From positions 1-54,368 of the forward strand of contig CAKPGR010000004.1 in the NCBI GenBank assembly GCA_934155005.1: DNA of 54,368 nt, in the 5' to 3' direction. Source of the stretch: an uncultured Bacilli bacterium (GTDB lineage: Bacteria > Bacillota_I > Bacilli_A > RF39 > UBA660). The notes under the pieces were generated by a model that was not told the DNA's origin, did no database searches, and saw only the letters and a list, made by a program, of their open reading frames with translations. Of the stretch, positions 16,675 through 24,570 are shown one piece after another. Position 1 is the first letter of the stretch. Each line of letters opens with the position of its first letter. Made by a program: the position numbers and the translations under genes.

Positions 16675-16995
16675 AAAAAACGATATAATAATAGCAGATA
16701 TTATCCCGGAAGATGTTAAATCAAACATTCCCATAAATAATCCAATTATTCCAAACTCATTTGCTTTTTCTAAGGCACCATGTATAAGTAGATGTCCAAA
16801 ACTAGTAATAGGGACTAATGCTCCACCACCTGCCCATAAAACACATTTATCATATAAACTAAATATGTCTAAGAAAGCTCCTACAACAACAAATATAGTT
16901 GTAACATGACCTGCTGTAAGTGGAGTATTATCTAATATTATTTGTCCTATCAAACAAACAAAACCTGCAAATAAAAAGCTATTTAAATATATCAA
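16645..16995 (-). CDS. spoVAE: Stage V sporulation protein AE (SpoVAEb type)
   Basis: 116 residues with four predicted membrane helices and the family stretch GGGALVPITSFGHLLIHGAL. Part of the SpoVA channel that moves dipicolinic acid into and out of spores. The start is TTG at 16993-16995, overlapping the TGA stop of spoVAD, with GGAGG ten bases upstream. It is the last of three spoVA genes; spoVAA, AB and AF are not here. Confidence 0.88.
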   Translation of the reverse strand: MIYLNSFLFAGFVCLIGQIILDNTPLTAGHVTTIFVVVGAFLDIFSLYDKCVLWAGGGALVPITSFGHLLIHGALEKANEFGIIGLFMGMFDLTSSGIISAIIISFFLSFIFKPKD

Positions 16996-17981
16996 TTTAT
17001 TACCTCCAAACTAATTGCATGAGCAATACTTGGAATTGTCATATTTTCATTGACCATGGCTGGCGAATGTAATGCTCCTGTTGCTATTAATAAAACTTTT
17101 TTTATTTTCTTTTTTTTCATTAAATTAAATATATAACTATAAGTTACAAGTGGCATACAAGCAGGGCCACTTCCACCTGCATATACTGGTTGTTTTTTTA
17201 TGTCATAAATCATACAAGCTGTATCATCATAATTATTTAAAGTAATTCCATACTCTAATTTCATATATTCTTTAAGTATATCTTTACCATATATTCCTAA
17301 GTCTCCACTCAAAATCAAATCATAATAATTAGCTTCTCTTTCTAGATCAGTCAAATGTCTATATAAAGTATCGGCACATGCTGGCGCCATAACAGCTCCC
17401 ATATTATAAACATCCTTAACACCCATATCAATTACACGGCCAATTGTACTACTTTCCACTTTTATATTACTTTCCATATCACTTAAATAAATAGTCGCCG
17501 ATCCAGTCGTTGTAAATGTTGTAGTCTTGGGTTTAGGACCACCATATTCAACTGGATATCTAAATTGTTTTTCAGCTGCATTATTGTGACTGGACGCTGA
17601 ACAAATACAATTCTTTATTTGCTTTCCATCAATCATATTTGAGGCTATTATTAAACCTTCTACACTACTAGCACATGCATTATATATTCCTAAATATGGT
17701 ATTTTTAAATAACTTGCTGCCATATTAGAAGATGCTAACTGATTTAAAAGATCCCCTGATATGAAAAGATCTATATCATATTTTGTTTTACCTATTTTAG
17801 ATAATAATAATTCTGTCGAATCTAATATTAATTTTGTTTCTGCTTGTTCCCATGTCTTTGTTTCAAAATAAAAGTCATCATAACTTTTGTCAAAATAACT
17901 TCCTAAAGGGCCTTTTTTTTCGTATGGTCCTACTACTGTTGCTGAATCATTTACATAAACGTTTTTATATTTGAATGTCAT
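16992..17981 (-). CDS. spoVAD: Stage V sporulation protein AD
   Basis: 329 residues with a thiolase-like fold (YNACASSVEGLIIASNMI). SpoVAD is the soluble, DPA-binding subunit of the SpoVA complex in the spore inner membrane. Its ATG overlaps the spoVAC stop codon (ATGA). Length is close to the usual 335-340. Confidence 0.92.
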   Translation of the reverse strand: MTFKYKNVYVNDSATVVGPYEKKGPLGSYFDKSYDDFYFETKTWEQAETKLILDSTELLLSKIGKTKYDIDLFISGDLLNQLASSNMAASYLKIPYLGIYNACASSVEGLIIASNMIDGKQIKNCICSASSHNNAAEKQFRYPVEYGGPKPKTTTFTTTGSATIYLSDMESNIKVESSTIGRVIDMGVKDVYNMGAVMAPACADTLYRHLTDLEREANYYDLILSGDLGIYGKDILKEYMKLEYGITLNNYDDTACMIYDIKKQPVYAGGSGPACMPLVTYSYIFNLMKKKKIKKVLLIATGALHSPAMVNENMTIPSIAHAISLEVIN

Positions 17982-18424
17982 ATAGCACCATCGAATAAAA
18001 TTAATCTAACAAGGCCAAAGACATAAGCACTTACAACCCCAAAAATAATAACCGATCCAGCTAATTTAAACATATTAGCTCCAATACCAGTAACCATTCC
18101 TTCTTTTCGGTATTCAAGAGCTGCACTCATCATAGCATGAGCAAATCCTGTTATTGGAATAATTAAACCTGCCTGAGCAAATTTAACCCACTTATCAAAA
18201 AATCCTAGACAAGTAAGTAAAGCTCCTATAAAGATAAGAGTGATAATCATAAAAGTTCCTGCTTCTTTAGTTGGAATATTTAAAAAATATGAATAAAACT
18301 CTATTAATAATTCTCCTATTACTCCCATAAATCCTCCTACTAAAAAAGCTATTATACCATTTTGAAATCTATTTTCAGTTGGTTTATATTTTTTTACTAG
18401 TTCTTTATATCTACTTTTTTCCAT
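17978..18424 (-). CDS. spoVAC: Stage V sporulation protein AC
   Basis: 148 residues with several membrane helices and the conserved QAGLIIPITGFAHAMMSAALEYRKEG segment of SpoVAC, a mechanosensitive channel subunit for dipicolinic acid release. First of the three-gene spoVA cluster. The start follows AGGTGAT. Confidence 0.92.
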   Translation of the reverse strand: MEKSRYKELVKKYKPTENRFQNGIIAFLVGGFMGVIGELLIEFYSYFLNIPTKEAGTFMIITLIFIGALLTCLGFFDKWVKFAQAGLIIPITGFAHAMMSAALEYRKEGMVTGIGANMFKLAGSVIIFGVVSAYVFGLVRLILFDGAI

Positions 18425-18470
18425 TTAATCACCTATCTTTATTATGAATAATATTATTTTTTATATACAA

Positions 18471-18492
18471 AAAAAATCAATTTACATTGATT
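18471..18492 (-). terminator. Intrinsic terminator after sigF
   Basis: Minus-strand AATCAAT-GTAA-ATTGATT followed by eight T. The stem includes the sigF stop codon, so spoVAC probably has its own promoter. Confidence 0.75.
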
Positions 18493-19129
18493 CTTTTATT
18501 TTCCTTTTAATTTTAGTTAGCTCTCTTGATACCTTTACTTGATTCATATTAAATTTTTCTCCTATTTCTTGTTGGGATAAATCGGTATTAAGACTATACA
18601 AAAGTAATCTTCTACTTTCTTCGTCTAAATCTGTTATTATTTCTTTTAATAGAACCATCGTTTCAATATCAAGTTGACCATTACCAATAATATCATAAAG
18701 ACTCATATCTTTTTCACCCGTATTTACTGGTTCATCGATACTTTGAAGCGTACTTACTACTTGCATTGCTTCTTCAACTTGTTCTTCCGGAATTTCTAGA
18801 AAAATAGATATTTCATAATTACTTGGTGGTCGCATATATTTTTGACTTAAAATTTCAATTGTCTTATCAATACTACTTTTTAATTTAGTAATATTTCTGC
18901 TAACCTTTATTCCTTTATCTTCTCTAATAAGTTTACACATTTCACCAAATATATATGGATAAGCATATGTTGTAAATTTAGCATTACTATTTTCATCATA
19001 ATTATTATAAGCAGTAATTAATCCTATATATCCAGCCTGATATAAATCTTCTTTATTTTTATACCCCGAAAATTTTTTGGCAATTCCATAAATTAAATTA
19101 CTATATTCTTCTATTTTTTCATTTGTCAT
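18482..19129 (-). CDS. sigF: Sporulation sigma factor, SigF-like
   Basis: 215 residues with sigma-70 regions 2, 3 and 4. Region 2 includes NKEDLYQAGYIGLITAYNNYD and TTYAYPYIFGEM; region 4 ends LSQQEIGEKFNMNQVKVSRELTKIKRKI. Size and lack of region 1 fit the SigF/SigG/SigB group. SigF is preferred because a SpoIIAA-like gene lies 12 bp upstream and spoVA genes follow, as in B. subtilis. spoIIAB, the anti-sigma kinase gene normally in between, is absent here. Confidence 0.85.
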   Translation of the reverse strand: MTNEKIEEYSNLIYGIAKKFSGYKNKEDLYQAGYIGLITAYNNYDENSNAKFTTYAYPYIFGEMCKLIREDKGIKVSRNITKLKSSIDKTIEILSQKYMRPPSNYEISIFLEIPEEQVEEAMQVVSTLQSIDEPVNTGEKDMSLYDIIGNGQLDIETMVLLKEIITDLDEESRRLLLYSLNTDLSQQEIGEKFNMNQVKVSRELTKIKRKIKESM

Positions 19130-19141
19130 TTTTATCTCCTT

Positions 19142-19486
19142 TTATACTTTGATTAAATTAAACGCTTCTAATTCATTATTTATTTCATCTATATATTTAA
19201 ATATTTTCATTTTATTTAATTTTTCTCTTATACTTTTATTTTCTAAATTAGTTATAAAAACAAAACCGTTATATTTATTAACTAATTCATATATATAAAA
19301 CAAAATATTTATACCTTTATTATCAATTTCCGATATATAATGCATATTTAAAACAACATTTTTTATTTTTTCATCTTTAATAATTTTATTTATTTTTCCT
19401 TCTAATTCTTTCAAATTATCTTTTGTAAGATTTCCTATAATTCTAATGAATAAAATACCCTTCCTATATTCTAAGATAGTTTCCAA
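19142..19486 (-). CDS. spoIIAA: SpoIIAA-like STAS protein lacking the phospho-acceptor Ser
   Basis: 114 residues, one STAS domain (ILFIRIIGNLTKDN..., VVLNMHYISEIDNKGINILF). In SpoIIAA the anti-sigma factor SpoIIAB phosphorylates Ser58 in an (M)DSSG motif; here the motif is Asp55-Asn56-Lys57-Gly58, with no Ser or Thr. The start is TTG, with GAGGTGATGC just upstream. It is first in a two-gene unit with sigF and has a Spo0A box upstream. It may be a constitutively active antagonist or have a new partner. Confidence 0.75.
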   Translation of the reverse strand: METILEYRKGILFIRIIGNLTKDNLKELEGKINKIIKDEKIKNVVLNMHYISEIDNKGINILFYIYELVNKYNGFVFITNLENKSIREKLNKMKIFKYIDEINNELEAFNLIKV

Positions 19487-19536
19487 AGCATCACCTCTTT
19501 ATATAATTTAACACTTTTAAATTCATAAATATATTG

Positions 19537-19546
19537 TTTCGACAAA
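19537..19546 (-). promoter_or_regulatory. Spo0A box upstream of the STAS-sigF operon
   Basis: The minus strand reads TTTGTCGAAA, a full match to the 0A-box TTTGTCRAA. It lies about 50 bp before the TTG start, where Spo0A activates spoIIA in B. subtilis. Confidence 0.65.
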
Positions 19547-19562
19547 ACTAGAATTTTTATTC

Positions 19563-19588
19563 AAAAAAAAGTTTAGTTTCCTAAACTT
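19563..19588 (-). terminator. Intrinsic terminator of htpG
   Basis: Minus-strand stem AAGTTTAG / CTAAACTT with a four-base loop, followed by eight T. The stem begins within the stop codon area of htpG. Confidence 0.8.
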
Positions 19589-21458
19589 ATTTTGAAATAA
19601 TATCAACTATTAAATTACTAATTTCTGTTGGATTTGCAATTGGTAATCCTTCAATTAATCTTGCTTCTGAATATAAAATTTTTGTATATTTTTCTAATTC
19701 TTTTTTGTCTTCTTTATATAATTTCTTAATTTTCTTAACAATTGGATGTTTTGAATTAATTTCTAGAATAGTTTTTGCTTTTATTTTTTCATCAGTAGGC
19801 ATATTATTAATTACTTTTTCCATTTCAATAGACACATCACCTTCTGTTGTAAGACAAACTGGATGTTTTTTAAGTCTATTTGTAAATCTTACTTCTTCTA
19901 CATCATTATTTAATTCTTCTCTCATTAATTTAAACATATCTTTATTTTTTTCATTCATTTTAGTTAACTCTTCTTGTTCTTCTAATGTATCTAAATCTAA
20001 GTCCTTTGAAGCAACATTAATAAATGGTTTTTCATCGTAATTCATAAGTGCTTTTATTGTAAATTCATCAACATAATCAGTTAAATATAAAATATCATAA
20101 CCTTTATCTTTTACCATTTCCACTTGTGGTAATAAATCAATTTTTTCTACTGTATCACCACATGCATAATATATTTTATCTTGGTTTTCTTTTATTTCAT
20201 ACTCTTTTAAAGTTATATAATCTTTTTTGTCTGCTGAATAAAATAGCAATAAGTCTTTTAATTTATCTTTATCCATTCCATAGTTGTTATATACTCCATA
20301 TTTTAATTGATTACCAAAGGTTTTAAAGAATTTTTTATAGTTTTCTCTATCTTTTGATAACATATTTTCTAATTCTTTTTTTATCTTTGTTTCTATACTT
20401 TTAGCAATTAATTTTAGACTACGATCATTTTGTAACATTTCCCTAGATATATTTAGCGATAAATCAGGTGTATCGACAATTCCTTTTACAAAACTAAAAT
20501 AATCTGGTAATAATTCTTTGCATTTTTCTTGAATAAGTACTCCATTAGAATATAGTTGTAATCCTTTTTCATACTCTTTTGTATAAAAATCATATGGCAT
20601 ATGATTTGGAATATAAAGTAAACAATTATAAGATACTTGTCCTTCCATAGAAGAATGAATTACTTTAAGTGGGGCTTCATAATCATAGAATTTATCAGTA
20701 TAAAAATTATTATATTCTTCTTCTGTAATATCTTTTTTATTCTTTTTCCAAATTGGAATCATGCTATTTAAAGTTATAATTTCTTTTACTTTTTCGTATT
20801 CTGAATCAGATCCTTCTTTTAATTTATTATTTTCAACTTCCATTTTGATTGGGTATTTAATATAATCAGAATATTTTTTTATCATTGTTCTTATTCTATA
20901 TTCTGTTAAATAATCACTATATTTTTCATCATCTGTGTCTTCTTTTAAGTGTAAAGTTATTTTAGTACCGACATTTTCTTTAACACATTTTTCTATACTA
21001 TACCCATCAATTCCATTTGATTCCCATCTATTAGAAGATCCATCTATTGTTTTAGTTTCAACAGTTACTTTATCACTAACCATAAATGCTGAGTAAAAAC
21101 CAACTCCAAATTGTCCAATAATATCAACATCTGTTTGATCTTTATTCTCTTCTTTAAATTCTAATGAGCCACTTTTAGCAATTGTTCCTAAATTATTTTC
21201 TAACTCTTTTTCAGTCATACCAATACCATTATCAGTAATTATAATATTTCTATTTTCTTTGTCTAGTTCAATATTTATTTCTAATTTATCTTTTTCTACT
21301 TTTAAACTACTATCTGTTAATGATTTAAAATATAATTTATCTATTGCATCACTTGCATTTGAAATTAATTCTCTTAAAAATATTTCTTTATTTGTATAAA
21401 TTGAATTTATCATCAAGTCTAATAATCTTTTTGATTCTGCTTTAAATTGTTTTTTCAT
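19587..21458 (-). CDS. htpG: Chaperone protein HtpG (Hsp90)
   Basis: 623 residues, full length. GHKL ATPase motifs are intact: ELISNASDAIDKL, DNGIGMT and GQFGVGFYSAFM. Middle and C-terminal dimerisation domains follow. An ATP-dependent cytosolic chaperone. It lies downstream of hsp20, with a hairpin in the 46-bp gap that may lower its expression. Confidence 0.95.
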   Translation of the reverse strand: MKKQFKAESKRLLDLMINSIYTNKEIFLRELISNASDAIDKLYFKSLTDSSLKVEKDKLEINIELDKENRNIIITDNGIGMTEKELENNLGTIAKSGSLEFKEENKDQTDVDIIGQFGVGFYSAFMVSDKVTVETKTIDGSSNRWESNGIDGYSIEKCVKENVGTKITLHLKEDTDDEKYSDYLTEYRIRTMIKKYSDYIKYPIKMEVENNKLKEGSDSEYEKVKEIITLNSMIPIWKKNKKDITEEEYNNFYTDKFYDYEAPLKVIHSSMEGQVSYNCLLYIPNHMPYDFYTKEYEKGLQLYSNGVLIQEKCKELLPDYFSFVKGIVDTPDLSLNISREMLQNDRSLKLIAKSIETKIKKELENMLSKDRENYKKFFKTFGNQLKYGVYNNYGMDKDKLKDLLLFYSADKKDYITLKEYEIKENQDKIYYACGDTVEKIDLLPQVEMVKDKGYDILYLTDYVDEFTIKALMNYDEKPFINVASKDLDLDTLEEQEELTKMNEKNKDMFKLMREELNNDVEEVRFTNRLKKHPVCLTTEGDVSIEMEKVINNMPTDEKIKAKTILEINSKHPIVKKIKKLYKEDKKELEKYTKILYSEARLIEGLPIANPTEISNLIVDIISK

Positions 21459-21482
21459 TTAATCTCTCCTTACGTAATTACT

Positions 21483-21506
21483 AAAAAGATCTAGAAACCT
21501 AGATCT
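21483..21506 (-). terminator. Hairpin between hsp20 and htpG
   Basis: Stem AGATCTAG / CTAGATCT with a four-base loop, followed on the minus strand by TTTTT. It may be a partial terminator or an mRNA-stability element, since htpG has no clear promoter of its own. Confidence 0.55.
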
Positions 21507-21918
21507 AGTCACTAATTTCAACATACTTCTTTTCTGGTAATTTTTCTTGTTCTTCTTTTTTTGGAATTTCTAAGCTTAATATACCATTTCTAAATGAAGC
21601 ATTTATATCTTCTGATTGAATATCTTCACCTACATAAAAGCTACGTGAACATTCACCAAAATATCTTTCACGTCTAACATATTTGTTTTTTTCTTCTTTA
21701 TTATCTGATGAAGTTTTAGCATTTATTGTTAAATATCCATCTGTAACATCTATTTTTATGTCTTCTTTATTGTATCCTGGTAAATCAACATCAATAATAT
21801 ATTTATCATCTGCTTCTTTTATATCTGTTTTCATAAGCTTAGTTTCATTTCTTTTGAAGAATTGGTCTCCAAAAATATCATCGAACAAATCAAAATTACT
21901 TTTTGGTATCATCATCAT
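21505..21918 (-). CDS. Small heat shock protein (Hsp20 / alpha-crystallin)
   Basis: 137 residues with an alpha-crystallin domain (about 32-120; DVDLPGYNKEDIKIDV, RNGILSLEIPKK) and a C-terminal VEI that could serve as the I-x-I assembly motif. It holds unfolded proteins without using ATP. The first of three consecutive ATGs is given as the start; GAAAGGAAG lies nine or ten bases upstream. The promoter overlaps a CIRCE element, so HrcA repression is expected. Confidence 0.92.
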   Translation of the reverse strand: MMMIPKSNFDLFDDIFGDQFFKRNETKLMKTDIKEADDKYIIDVDLPGYNKEDIKIDVTDGYLTINAKTSSDNKEEKNKYVRRERYFGECSRSFYVGEDIQSEDINASFRNGILSLEIPKKEEQEKLPEKKYVEISD

Positions 21919-22009
21919 ATAAATCTACTTCCTTTCTTTTATGTTGCCTATTTTAGATAGGTAGCACATAGATATAATTTAATACCTGTAGGTATCTCCT
22001 ACAATTAAC

Positions 22010-22038
22010 ATGTTATCACTTTTTATTAGCACTGTCAA
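22010..22038 (-). promoter_or_regulatory. Promoter of hsp20
   Basis: Minus strand: TTGACA (22033-22038), 17-bp spacer, TAACAT (22010-22015). The -35 hexamer lies inside the CIRCE spacer. The leader of about 90 nt contains small hairpins (TACCTACAGGTA; CCTATctaaaATAGG). Confidence 0.7.
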
Positions 22039-22052
22039 GTGTAGAGTGCTTA
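22026..22052. promoter_or_regulatory. CIRCE element (HrcA operator)
   Basis: TTAGCACTG-N9-GAGTGCTTA matches the consensus TTAGCACTC-N9-GAGTGCTAA at 16 of 18 arm positions with the exact 9-bp spacer. It overlaps the hsp20 promoter. Confidence 0.85.
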
Positions 22053-22093
22053 TTTTGACAATTATTTTAAAATTTATATTTATCAAATAAAAA

Positions 22094-22113
22094 CTCGATA
22101 TTTTTATATCGAG
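22094..22113 (-). terminator. Intrinsic terminator of tRNA-Trp
   Basis: Minus-strand stem CTCGATAT / ATATCGAG with a four-base loop, followed by TTTTTATTT. A second small hairpin (CGAAC / GTTCG) lies between it and the tRNA. Confidence 0.75.
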
Positions 22114-22151
22114 CTCATTTTAACGAACAATTTAGTTCGAATTATTCTAAG

Positions 22152-22225
22152 TGGCAGGGGTAGCAGGAGTTGAACCCACATCAGCGGTTTTGGAGACCGT
22201 TATTCTACCATTGAACTATACCCCT
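22152..22225 (-). tRNA. trnW: tRNA-Trp (anticodon CCA)
   Basis: 74 nt including an encoded 3' CCA. Acceptor stem AGGGGTA / TACCCCT with discriminator G, D-arm TAGTTCAATGGTA, anticodon loop CTCCAAA with anticodon CCA, and T-loop TTCAACT. The top pair of the anticodon stem is an A-C mismatch. The CCA anticodon reads UGG only, consistent with UGA as stop. Confidence 0.93.
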
Positions 22226-22236
22226 AAAACAAATAC

Positions 22237-22265
22237 ATTATATCATATTATTTTTAATTAATCAA
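22237..22265 (-). promoter_or_regulatory. Promoter of tRNA-Trp
   Basis: Minus strand: TTGATT (22260-22265), 17-bp spacer ending in TGA, TATAAT (22237-22242), about 12 bp before the mature tRNA 5' end. Confidence 0.75.
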
Positions 22266-22287
22266 TATACTTTAAATAGGTGATGTT

Positions 22288-22713
22288 ATGGGAATTATTC
22301 AATCTACAACTAAAGAAAGAAATTTACTTGCTAGATTAATGCGAGCAGAAGCCGTTGGGGAAGGAAATTTAGGTATGTTAATGGTTGGAAATATTGTTAT
22401 TAATAGGGCCCTAAGCAATTGTTTAACATTCAAAAATATTAAAACAATTAATGATGTAATTTATCAAGCTAATCAATTTTCTGGGATCAATAGTTCTTTA
22501 TTTTTTTCAAATCCTACCACTAAAGAACGTCAGTTAGCCGATAGAGTAATAAGAGGAGAATACTTTTATCCTGCTACTAATGCCCTTTGGTTTTATGCTC
22601 CACAAACAGGTGAAAGTTGTAAAGCTGTATGGTATAATCAATCGTTAGCTGGAAGATATAAAAATCATTGTTTTTATAATCCAGCGGCTGGTGTTTGTAA
22701 AGAAATTCACTAA
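22288..22713 (+). CDS. Cell wall hydrolase, SleB/CwlJ family
   Basis: 141 residues, a single Hydrolase_2 domain: LLARLMRAEAVGEGNLG with the likely catalytic Glu21, then VIYQANQFSGIN and ALWFYAPQTG. There is no signal peptide and no LysM, as in CwlJ, which is made in the mother cell and placed in the spore coat to break down cortex at germination. A germination role is inferred from family and neighbours. The start follows AGGTGAT. Confidence 0.85.
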   Translation: MGIIQSTTKERNLLARLMRAEAVGEGNLGMLMVGNIVINRALSNCLTFKNIKTINDVIYQANQFSGINSSLFFSNPTTKERQLADRVIRGEYFYPATNALWFYAPQTGESCKAVWYNQSLAGRYKNHCFYNPAAGVCKEIH

Positions 22714-22740
22714 AAAACTTATCAATAAAGATAAGTTTTT
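22713..22740. terminator. Bidirectional intrinsic terminator
   Basis: Stem AAAAACTTATC / GATAAGTTTTT with a six-base loop between the convergent cwlJ-like gene and the gene at 22740-23234. Confidence 0.8.
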
Positions 22741-23234
22741 TAATTTTTAATTGCTATTTTAATTGTGCTATAATCATATGATATTTCATTTAATATTTGT
22801 AATAGAAAATTCATGAGTGTTTCTGTATCATAATGAGTTTCTATATATAAATCTTCATCAAGTTTAACTGGACTTCTCATATCATTGACATTAGACGATA
22901 GTCTTGTTCTTTTCCTTCCAAGTAATTTATCTCTTAGATCATATAATTTATTTTTCATGTTTTTATCCTTCATAGCATCTTCTAAAATAAATTTAACTGC
23001 ATTTTTCCACGTTGGTGTTATAACTCTCTCATCATTTAAAATAACAGCTATAACTTTTTTTCCTTTAAAACTTGATGTATTAGTTACAGGATAAATTACC
23101 TCATATTCACTTTCTTCTGAAATATTATTATTATCTATTTTTGATACTTCTTTTACAATTTGATCAAAAGTAGAATTAATCATTAAAATTATTTCATCTT
23201 GTTTTTTTCTTATTTCATCAATTACATTATTCAT
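22740..23234 (-). CDS. Hypothetical protein under a palindrome-controlled promoter
   Basis: 164 residues, soluble and mixed alpha/beta by composition. A basic segment around GRKRTRLS (about 106-113) could touch nucleic acid. No signal peptide or membrane helix. I do not recognise the family. The gene has a strong Shine-Dalgarno (AAGGAGGG) and a promoter containing a perfect 16-bp palindrome, so it may be autoregulated or sit under a dedicated repressor. Confidence 0.6.
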   Translation of the reverse strand: MNNVIDEIRKKQDEIILMINSTFDQIVKEVSKIDNNNISEESEYEVIYPVTNTSSFKGKKVIAVILNDERVITPTWKNAVKFILEDAMKDKNMKNKLYDLRDKLLGRKRTRLSSNVNDMRSPVKLDEDLYIETHYDTETLMNFLLQILNEISYDYSTIKIAIKN

Positions 23235-23254
23235 AGTATTCCCTCCTTAATATG

Positions 23255-23283
23255 ATTTTAGCACGTGCTAAAGTTAATGTCAA
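23255..23283 (-). promoter_or_regulatory. Promoter of the gene at 22740-23234
   Basis: Minus strand: TTGACA (23278-23283), 17-bp spacer, TAAAAT (23255-23260), 21 bp before the start codon. Confidence 0.75.
23257..23272. promoter_or_regulatory. Perfect palindromic operator candidate
   Basis: TTTAGCACGTGCTAAA is a perfect 16-bp palindrome lying between the -35 and -10 boxes and overlapping the -10. This is the classic position of a repressor site. It differs from CIRCE and from LexA/DinR boxes. Confidence 0.6.
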
Positions 23284-23291
23284 TAGTATAT

Positions 23292-23324
23292 AAAAAAAGA
23301 TTACTTGGCTTGAGTAAACTTTTT
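23292..23324 (-). terminator. Intrinsic terminator of the amidase gene
   Basis: Minus-strand AAGTTTACT ... AGTAATCTT (one mismatch) followed by seven T, right after the amidase stop codon. Confidence 0.65.
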
Positions 23325-24498
23325 ATATTGTTAAAACTTGACCTAATGATAGGGTATTACTTGTTAAATTATTTTTCGTTTTTATTTCATTAACTGTTGT
23401 ATTATATTTTTTAGCTATACTATATAACGTATCTCCTGATTTAACTATATATTTTATTTGATTATTAGTTGTTGGTATTTTTAATTGTTGCCCTATTGAT
23501 AATAAATTGCTTGTTAGATTATTATAATCCATAAGTTCTTGTTGAGTCAGACCATATTTTTTTGATATTGAATACAAGTTATCCCCTTTTTGAACAGTAT
23601 ATATTATTTCATCTTTTGTTTGTTCATTAGAAGGTATTTTCAATTGTTGGTTAATAGTTAAAGCATTTGAAATTAAATTATTTAATTTTTTTATTTCATC
23701 AACTGTTGTATTATATTTTCTAGCTATACTATATAATGTATCTCCTGATTTAACTACATAATAATCATCACTTATTTCTTTTGTTGGAATTTTTAGCAAT
23801 TGTCCAACAGATAATAGATTAGAAGTTAAATTATTTAATTCTTTTAGTTGGTCAACAGTAACTCCAAATTTTTTTGATATGCTCCACAAACTATCTCCTT
23901 TTTCTACTATATAAAAATCTCCTGAAATTGGTTCATATTTGGTACCTGTATATTCAGCAAGGGCCTTTACAACTGCCTCAGCATATTTTTCATAATCGTT
24001 TTTTAATTGTTCTACATCATCTAAACTACTATCCAAGAATCCATATTCAACAATTATAGGTTGTGTTTTTCCAGTATTTCTATGAATAAAATAGTAATCT
24101 TTTGATGTATCACTTGGTAATCTTCTTTGATATGCATCTCTTATATTTTGACCTTCTGCTTCTAAATTTTTTAATACTAAATTAGCTAGTTTATTACTAT
24201 TTCTAAGAGCATATATTACTTCAGCACCATCGCCACCTCCTGCATTTATGTGATTAGAAACAACTATTACATTTGGATTATTACCATAGGCATCTAAAAT
24301 TCTATTAACTCTATCAGTAGGATTCAATGTCTCATCAGTAGTCCTAGTCATTGTAACAGGTATCCCAAGTTGTTTTAATCTGTCATACATATATTGTGAA
24401 ATTTTTAAAGTCAATTCTTTTTCTATAATTCCATTCCCACTTGATCCTGGATCATCCCCTCCATGTCCAGCATCAATTACAATTTTATAGTTATTCAT
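23323..24498 (-). CDS. N-acetylmuramoyl-L-alanine amidase with four LysM domains
   Basis: 391 residues. Amidase_3 domain (1-185) with Zn ligands His12 (DAGHGG), Glu26 (EKEL), His83 (SNHINAGG) and the catalytic Glu151 (VEYGFLD). Four LysM repeats follow at about 195-240, 246-291, 299-343 and 347-391. It cuts the amide between muramic acid and L-Ala. There is no signal peptide, like the mother-cell-lysis amidase CwlC or phage-type endolysins. The LysM repeats are also similar at DNA level, so repeat number could change by recombination. Confidence 0.9.
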   Translation of the reverse strand: MNNYKIVIDAGHGGDDPGSSGNGIIEKELTLKISQYMYDRLKQLGIPVTMTRTTDETLNPTDRVNRILDAYGNNPNVIVVSNHINAGGGDGAEVIYALRNSNKLANLVLKNLEAEGQNIRDAYQRRLPSDTSKDYYFIHRNTGKTQPIIVEYGFLDSSLDDVEQLKNDYEKYAEAVVKALAEYTGTKYEPISGDFYIVEKGDSLWSISKKFGVTVDQLKELNNLTSNLLSVGQLLKIPTKEISDDYYVVKSGDTLYSIARKYNTTVDEIKKLNNLISNALTINQQLKIPSNEQTKDEIIYTVQKGDNLYSISKKYGLTQQELMDYNNLTSNLLSIGQQLKIPTTNNQIKYIVKSGDTLYSIAKKYNTTVNEIKTKNNLTSNTLSLGQVLTI

Positions 24499-24544
24499 AC
24501 ATATTCCTCCTAAAATAGTTTATGTTAATTATCTATTTTGGAAA

Positions 24545-24570
24545 CAAAAAAAGGAAATAACTAATTTCCT
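24545..24570 (-). terminator. Intrinsic terminator of the deacetylase gene
   Basis: Minus-strand stem AGGAAAT / ATTTCCT with a five-base loop followed by seven T. The stem overlaps the gene's stop codon. Confidence 0.75.

Noticed and set aside
19705..20040. Plus-strand open frame opposite htpG
   Set aside because: Antisense shadow of a well-conserved gene with low-complexity hydrophobic translation.
22740..23234. Unknown 164-residue protein as a DGR accessory (Avd)
   Set aside because: It is longer than Avd, mixed alpha/beta in pattern, and 30 kb from the template.
23323..24498. Amidase with LysM as part of a prophage lysis cassette
   Set aside because: No holin or phage genes nearby; neighbours are cell-wall and spore genes.
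24511..24541. Inverted repeat upstream of the amidase as an operator
   Set aside because: Arms AAAATAG / CTATTTT are short and AT-only in a very AT-rich region, so chance is likely.
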